Assembly: GCF_003417465.1 (NCBI RefSeq)
Contig: NZ_QVMV01000046.1
Span: 42,902-106,901 of the forward strand
From: Wenzhouxiangella sp. 15190
GTDB lineage: Bacteria; Pseudomonadota; Gammaproteobacteria; Xanthomonadales; Wenzhouxiangellaceae
Direction: 5' to 3'
Length of the DNA: 64,000 bases
Within the stretch, counting starts at the first letter, position 1, and each line of letters starts with the position of its first letter. Shown here piece after piece: positions 59,809 through 64,000 of the stretch. The notes below the pieces were generated by a model. The model did no database searches, was not told the DNA's origin, and worked only from the letters and a program-made list of their open reading frames with translations. The translations under genes were made by a program, and so were the position numbers.

Positions 59809-60644
59809 GGTACCGGGAGGTTGTCGATCAACCTTGCCTTGCCCAGCCAGGCGGCGCCGAACACACGGCTGGGTACGCCGGCCTTCGGTTCGCCCAGATC
59901 TTCGGCTGAGCGCCATTCCAGATAGTCCGGCCTGAAACCGGCCGCCCGCAGCCCTTCGAGACCCCACCGCTTCAGCGACTCGAAATCCCCGCCCGCGGCC
60001 AGCTTCCCGGCAAGTCCATCGAGCACGCGGTAGAGCATGGGCGCGACCGCGCGTTGCTCCTCGTCGAGATAGCCATTGCGCGAACTCATGGCCAGTCCGT
60101 CTTCCTCGCGCACGATGGGTGCGCCGTGAATCTCGACCGGCAGCGCAAAGTCGCCTGCCATCTGCCTCAGAATCAGCAGTTGCTGGTAATCCTTCTCGCC
60201 GAAGACGGCGACGTCGGGCGCCACCTGGTTGAGCAAGCGCAGCACCACCGTCGCCACGCCATCGAAATGCCCCGGGCGCGAGCGGCCGCACAGGCAGTCC
60301 GACAGGGCCTCGGGCACGTGCACCATGAAAGGCGGCTCGAGCGGGTACATGGTTGCGACCGACGGCGCCCAGACCAGGTCACAGCCGACCGATTCCAGCG
60401 CATCGAGATCGGCTTCGAAGGTCCGGGGGTAGGCATCGAAATCCTCACCGGGCCCGAATTGCGTGGGGTTGACGAAAATCGAGGCGACGGTCGCCTCGCA
60501 ATGCCTGCCGGCTTCCTCCACAAGGCTGAGGTGGCCGCGGTGAAGATTGCCCATGGTGGGCACGAAACCGATGCGATCACCGCGCTCACGCAGCCTGCCG
60601 ACCGACTCGCGCAGCTGGGGCAAGGTCTCGTCAACGCGCGGCAT
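59790..60644 (-). CDS. panC: Pantothenate synthetase
   Basis: A 284-residue ATP-dependent ligase joining pantoate and beta-alanine. FVPTMGNLHRGHLSLVEEA has the HIGH-like motif, FVNPTQFGPGEDFDAYPRT the pantoate site, and EKDYQQLLILRQM and MSSRNGYL (KMSKS-like) the ATP site. The C-terminal residues LTLNT are encoded by a heptamer word repeat that also supplies the stop. The ATG at 60644 follows the panB stop (GTGATG); a GTG one codon upstream is an alternative. Last gene of the pcnB-folK-panB-panC operon. Confidence 0.95.
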   Translation of the reverse strand: MPRVDETLPQLRESVGRLRERGDRIGFVPTMGNLHRGHLSLVEEAGRHCEATVASIFVNPTQFGPGEDFDAYPRTFEADLDALESVGCDLVWAPSVATMYPLEPPFMVHVPEALSDCLCGRSRPGHFDGVATVVLRLLNQVAPDVAVFGEKDYQQLLILRQMAGDFALPVEIHGAPIVREEDGLAMSSRNGYLDEEQRAVAPMLYRVLDGLAGKLAAGGDFESLKRWGLEGLRAAGFRPDYLEWRSAEDLGEPKAGVPSRVFGAAWLGKARLIDNLPVPLTLNT

Positions 60645-61447
60645 CACTGCCAGGCGTGTTCGACCGTCGGAAACCGGCGCTCGCGAACCGCGGCCACGAA
60701 GGCCTCGAGCGCCTCGCGCACACTCCCCGCCTCGGCGAGAAAATCATGCACGAACTTCGGGGCGCGACCCGGCGAAATGCCGAGCATGTCGTAGAGCACC
60801 AGAACCTGCCCGTCGACCTCGCTGCCGGCACCGATGCCGATGACGGGAATGGCCAGGGACTGCGCCACCTCCCGCGCCAGCGGCACCGGAACGCATTCGA
60901 GTACCAGCATGGCTGCGCCGGCTTCGGCCAGGCATTCGGCGTCGTCCTTCAGGCGCCTTGCCAGCACCTCGTCACGCCCCTGCACCCGATAGCCGCCAAG
61001 CTGGTGCACGTGCTGCGGCGTCAGACCCAGATGCGCACACACCGGTATGCCATTGGCAACCAGCGCACTCACGGTCCCGGCATGCGCCGCGCCACCTTCG
61101 AGCTTGACCATTTGCGCGCCGGCACGCATCACGGCAGCGGCTGAAGCCATGGCCGTGGGTTGGTCGTGGTAGCTCATGAAGGGCAGATCGGCAATCAACA
61201 GGGCACGCTCAAGCCCACGCCGCACGGCCTGCGTGTGATAGGCCATGTCGTCGACAGTGACTGGCAGGGTGGAGTCCCGTCCCTGGATGACGTTGCCGAG
61301 CGAGTCGCCGACCAGCACGCAGTCCACGCCGGCCGAGTCGATCAACCCGGCGAAGCTGGCGTCATAGGCCGTCAGCATCGTTATGGGGCGGCCTTCGGCC
61401 TTCATCGCAGCCAGCGATGGAACGGTAACGGGACTCGCGGCGGTCAT
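60644..61447 (-). CDS. panB: 3-methyl-2-oxobutanoate hydroxymethyltransferase
   Basis: A 267-residue TIM-barrel enzyme that makes ketopantoate using methylene-THF. TAYDASFAGLIDSAGVDCVLVGDSLGN is the metal and ketoacid site, DLPFMSYHDQP and VKLEGGAAH are further signatures, and HLGLTPQHVHQLGGYRVQG and IGIGAGSEVDGQVLVLYDMLG complete it. It overlaps folK by one base (TGATG) and panC at its end. Confidence 0.97.
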   Translation of the reverse strand: MTAASPVTVPSLAAMKAEGRPITMLTAYDASFAGLIDSAGVDCVLVGDSLGNVIQGRDSTLPVTVDDMAYHTQAVRRGLERALLIADLPFMSYHDQPTAMASAAAVMRAGAQMVKLEGGAAHAGTVSALVANGIPVCAHLGLTPQHVHQLGGYRVQGRDEVLARRLKDDAECLAEAGAAMLVLECVPVPLAREVAQSLAIPVIGIGAGSEVDGQVLVLYDMLGISPGRAPKFVHDFLAEAGSVREALEAFVAAVRERRFPTVEHAWQ

Positions 61448-61980
61448 CAGCGTTTCTTTGCGTCGTCGTTCGGGGGTAAGTAGCCCGCTTCGGGACCCGG
61501 CCGAATGCCGGCGCGCTCATTATCGTCCAGTTGGCCAAGCAATGCATCCGCACGACCCCGACCCGGGATGACCAGATCCGGGGCCAGCTCGAGCAGTGGC
61601 ACCAGAACGAAGGCGCGTTCGTGCAGGCGCGGATGGGGCACGGTCAGCTCGGGGCCTTCGATGCATTGATCGCCGTAGAGCAGGAGGTCGAGATCGATCA
61701 CCCGCGGCCCCCAGCGGCGTTTACTCCGTTCGCGCCCCAAATCGCGCTCGATGCCCAGCAGGCCGCGCAACAGCTCGCCAACCGTCAGTGCGGTTCGCAC
61801 ACGGGCCGCGGCATTGAGAAACTCGGGCTGGTCGGTATCACCCCAGGGCGGCGTGAAGTAGTAACGGGAGACAGCGCACAAATGTGTGTCGCTCAAGCGA
61901 TCAATGCGCCCGAGCGCCGCATCCAGCGTGGCGGCCCGGTCGCCCAGGTTGGCGCCGAGACCGATCCAGGCTTCGATCAA
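61447..61980 (-). CDS. folK: 2-amino-4-hydroxy-6-hydroxymethyldihydropteridine pyrophosphokinase
   Basis: A 177-residue folate-pathway kinase. GLGANLGDRAATLDAAL is the N-terminal loop, YFTPPWGDTDQPEFLNAA the catalytic loop, RWGPRVIDLDLLLYGD the Mg-binding Asp pair and PHPRLHERAFVLVPL the substrate site. The start codon is TTG, overlapping the pcnB stop as TTGA, so translation is probably coupled. panB follows with a one-base overlap. Confidence 0.96.
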   Translation of the reverse strand: MIEAWIGLGANLGDRAATLDAALGRIDRLSDTHLCAVSRYYFTPPWGDTDQPEFLNAAARVRTALTVGELLRGLLGIERDLGRERSKRRWGPRVIDLDLLLYGDQCIEGPELTVPHPRLHERAFVLVPLLELAPDLVIPGRGRADALLGQLDDNERAGIRPGPEAGYLPPNDDAKKR

Positions 61981-63254
61981 GACGCGGCCGACCGTCGCTT
62001 CCGGGGGCGTCGACGCTTGCGCTTACCCCCGCCCGGCGCGGCTCGCGCCATTTCCTGGCGATCGCCGCCATCAACTTCCTGGAAGGCGGTCCACCAGTCG
62101 GCCAGTTCCTGGAGCTCGGGGTTTTCCAGTGCCCGCAGCAACAGGAAATCGTAGGCGGCACGAAAGCGACGCTCGGCCATCAGGCGCTTGGGGCGCTTGC
62201 CGCGGCGTTTCTCGAAGCGCGGCTGGAGGCACCAGATTTCCTTGGACATGCTGGAAAAGCGGCGATGAATGGCCACACGTTCGGCCTGCTCGGCGATCGC
62301 TTCCTCGCCGGCGGCCGCGAGTGCTTCGACCGGCGGCAGCCCCTCGCCGGTGAGTTCTTCGGCACGCTGTTCCACGCGCCGCCACAGAAAGGCGGCGAAC
62401 AGGAAAGCCGGGGTAACGGGCTTGCCTTCGGCAACGCGCTGGTCGGTGTTTTTGAGCGCCTGCTCGACCAGTGCCGGCGGATTGCCCGGATCATCGAACA
62501 GGTTGGGGAACAACGGCTCCCAGAGATTGAACCCGACCAGCGCCTGGAAGGTCGCCCAGGCCTTGCCGCCCATGAGCAGCTTGAGAATCTCGTCGAACAA
62601 CCGCGCCGGTGGAATGTCGTGCAGCAGTTCGGACATTTCCGGGATCGGGCCGGCGGTGGGCGGATCGAGCTCGAGCTCGAGCTTGACCTTGAAACGCACG
62701 GCACGCAGCAAGCGAACCGGGTCTTCGCGGTAGCGGGTCACCGGATCGCCGATCAGCCTCAGGCGGCGCTTGAGCAAGTCCTCGAAACCGTCCACGTAAT
62801 CGCGAATGGTGGACGTCTCCGGATCGTACATGAGGGCATTGATCGTGAAATCGCGCCGGCGCGCATCCTCCACTTCGCTGCCCCAGACGTTGTCGCGTAC
62901 GAGCCGACCCTGATCGACTTCGCGATGTTCGTCCTTCCCGCCTTCACCGGTGCCGCGAAATGTCGCCACCTCGATGATCTCGCGCCCGAAACGTACGTGA
63001 GCGAGCCGAAAACGCCGGCCGATCAGGCGGGCGTTGCGAAAGACTTCACCGACCTGCTCGGGGGTGGCGTCGGTGGCAACATCAAAGTCCTTGGGATCGT
63101 GGCCGAGCACCAGGTCACGGATACTACCGCCCACGATATACGCCAGGAAGCCGGCTTCCTGGAGCCGCTCGACCACTTTTCGGGCGTTGGCGCTGACGCG
63201 ATCCGGACGAATGCCGTGTCGCTTCTCGGGGATGATGCTTGCCTTCTCAGACAA
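61977..63254 (-). CDS. pcnB: Poly(A) polymerase I
   Basis: A 425-residue class II nucleotidyltransferase that adds 3' poly(A) tails to RNA for decay. VGGSIRDLVLGHDPKDFDVATDA is the catalytic signature with the Asp pair, RRRDFTINALMYD and RYREDPVRLLRAVRF are neck and head motifs, and NDIPPARLFEE-like HDIPPARLFDE favours PcnB over CCA-adding enzyme. The C-terminus is strongly basic (GGGKRKRRRPRKRRS). The likely start is a TTG at 63254 (pcnB often lacks ATG); more upstream TTGs at 63305 and 63320 are possible. First gene of the operon, divergent from fdxA. Confidence 0.94.
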   Translation of the reverse strand: MSEKASIIPEKRHGIRPDRVSANARKVVERLQEAGFLAYIVGGSIRDLVLGHDPKDFDVATDATPEQVGEVFRNARLIGRRFRLAHVRFGREIIEVATFRGTGEGGKDEHREVDQGRLVRDNVWGSEVEDARRRDFTINALMYDPETSTIRDYVDGFEDLLKRRLRLIGDPVTRYREDPVRLLRAVRFKVKLELELDPPTAGPIPEMSELLHDIPPARLFDEILKLLMGGKAWATFQALVGFNLWEPLFPNLFDDPGNPPALVEQALKNTDQRVAEGKPVTPAFLFAAFLWRRVEQRAEELTGEGLPPVEALAAAGEEAIAEQAERVAIHRRFSSMSKEIWCLQPRFEKRRGKRPKRLMAERRFRAAYDFLLLRALENPELQELADWWTAFQEVDGGDRQEMARAAPGGGKRKRRRPRKRRSAAS

Positions 63255-63414
63255 TGGCCAGATTTCCGTTCCGGGATTTTGTTGGTTGATGGCGCACGCC
63301 GGCAAAAGCCGGAAGCGCAACTGCTAAAATACAGTCTATCATTTGCCCGCCTCCTCCCCCACCATGGGAGCCCTGAAGGCGGGCAAACCTGGCAACGAAC
63401 CCGGAATCCCGCAC

Positions 63415-63738
63415 ATGACCTTCGTCGTTACCGAAAATTGCATCAAGTGCAAGTACACCGACTGTGTTGAAGTCTGCCCCGTGGACTGTTTTCACGAGGG
63501 GCCGAATTTTCTGGTGATCGATCCGGAAGAGTGCATCGACTGCACCCTGTGCGAACCCGAGTGCCCGGTGCAGGCGATCTACCCGGAAGACGACCTGCCC
63601 GCGGATCAGCGCGAGTTCCTCGAAATCAACGAAGAACTTTCGAGGGAATGGCCGGTAATCGCCGAAATGAAGCCGGCACCGGACGACGCCAAGGAATGGG
63701 AGGACGTTCCGGGCAAGATCAAGTACCTGGAACGCTAA
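63415..63738 (+). CDS. fdxA: Seven-iron ferredoxin
   Basis: A 107-residue FdxA-type ferredoxin with a 3Fe-4S and a 4Fe-4S cluster. The N-terminal motif C9-IKC-KYTD-C17-VEV-C21-P and the second C40-ID-C43-TL-C46-EPE-C50-P supply the ligands. The C-terminal extension, [21 protein letters not shown], is typical of this family. The ATG at 63415 matches the family start; an upstream in-frame start at 63343 would add an unlikely extension. Possible electron partner of the ferredoxin-NADP reductase at 43295. A long hairpin lies downstream. Confidence 0.95.
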   Translation: MTFVVTENCIKCKYTDCVEVCPVDCFHEGPNFLVIDPEECIDCTLCEPECPVQAIYPEDDLPADQREFLEINEELSREWPVIAEMKPAPDDAKEWEDVPGKIKYLER

Positions 63739-63780
63739 GGAACCCGGAGGAACCTCTGAACAACTCTGCGCGGGCGCGAC

Positions 63781-63878
63781 GGTGCCTTTGCGGGAGGCTC
63801 CGGTTTGGCTTCGGCGAGCGTGGTTTGGTGGGCCCAAATGAGCGAGCCGAAACGAAGCGGAGGCCCCGCAAAGGCACC
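63781..63878. repeat. 98-bp long imperfect hairpin downstream of fdxA
   Basis: The outer arms GGTGCCTTTGCGGG (63781-63794) and CCCGCAAAGGCACC (63865-63878) are perfectly complementary. Pairing continues inward through GGCTCCG/CGGAGGC-like and GTTTGGCTTCGGCGAGCG/CGCTCGGC-like segments with mismatches. It may end fdxA transcription, but the length suggests a dispersed repeat element. Confidence 0.7.
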
Positions 63879-63895
63879 GGCCCTTCGGGTTTCGC

Positions 63896-63999
63896 CGGAA
63901 ATGCCGCATCCCGCGCACGCGCTTTTCCTCGCTGCGCCCCTCGGCCGTAGCTACGGCTACTGTCACTCGGGTCGCACCACACGATCTGCGGCATTTCCG
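63896..63999. repeat. Inverted repeat at the right edge
   Basis: CGGAAATGCCGCA (63896-63908) and TGCGGCATTTCCG (63987-63999) are perfect 13-bp inverted repeats 78 nt apart. A 14-bp perfect palindrome, GCCGTAGCTACGGC, lies inside at 63944-63957. The element may continue beyond the window. No coding frame in the last 260 bases looks real. Confidence 0.65.
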
Positions 64000-64000
64000 A

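Noticed and set aside
63719..63994. Open frames in the right-edge repeats
   Set aside because: Their proteins are translations of inverted repeats and overlap the fdxA end; no start signals.

Overview
The window reads as chromosomal DNA from a GC-rich gammaproteobacterium. The strongest evidence is the block zapA - 6S RNA - fau/ygfA next to ygfB-pepP-ubiH-ubiI and rpiA, which has the enterobacterial gene order. The pairs rpsO-pnp and pcnB-folK-panB-panC, plus ParC, PrlC, DusA and a seven-iron ferredoxin, fit the same assignment. The GC content and gene set resemble Lysobacterales/Chromatiales-type lineages such as Wenzhouxiangella; that finer placement is inference. No phage, transposase, rRNA operon or CRISPR array was seen. 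One tRNA (Lys, UUU) and one 6S RNA gene are present.

Layout. 1-4.7 kb, minus strand: an OmpA-family protein cut by the left edge, a DUF6165 gene, pnp and rpsO with a recognisable promoter and structured leader. 4.8-12.5 kb, minus strand: one tightly overlapping operon encoding a BlaI-type repressor, an M56 membrane protease with a His/Cys-rich outer loop, a TolC-family outer-membrane factor, a very His-rich lipoprotein, an adaptor and an RND metal pump. 12.6-17.4 kb, plus strand: leucine/isovalerate catabolism genes (MCC beta subunit, methylglutaconyl-CoA hydratase-like, MCC alpha subunit), separated by intergenic word repeats. 17.4-23.9 kb: a small membrane protein, a DUF3014 protein, parC, a membrane-anchored BLUF photoreceptor, a membrane-anchored HTH protein and an exported methyltransferase-like protein.

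23.9-33.4 kb, minus strand: a TrmB-like methyltransferase behind tRNA-Lys, a Pat-type acyl-CoA synthetase/acetyltransferase fusion, mazG, a PepSY/response regulator/histidine kinase set, an amidinotransferase-family enzyme, a 273-bp structured repeat element, and dusA. 33.5-44.3 kb: a diguanylate cyclase, rpiA, an EVE protein, the fau-6S-zapA block, the ubiquinone hydroxylase operon, a DMT transporter, ung and a thioredoxin-reductase-like ferredoxin-NADP reductase. 44.4-54.8 kb: YceI with cytochrome b561, dapA, a large secreted M14 peptidase, alaA, prlC, an FHA-GGDEF protein and a crotonase. 54.8-64 kb: a TonB receptor with an MFS transporter, a thioesterase, a lipoprotein, an orphan ParA, the pantothenate/folate/pcnB operon and fdxA, ending in two large inverted repeats.

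Three things stand out. First, the 4.8-12.5 kb operon looks like a metal-efflux system controlled by a protease-type sensor and BlaI repressor. Second, the 273-bp element at 32110-32382 has 35-bp terminal inverted repeats enclosing two further long hairpins, a three-way-junction layout, and it fills the gap between a predicted promoter and the dusA stop codon. Third, many intergenic spaces carry degenerate tandem words of 7, 8 or 10 bp, often as two facing complementary half-arrays. Several gene stop codons lie inside them.
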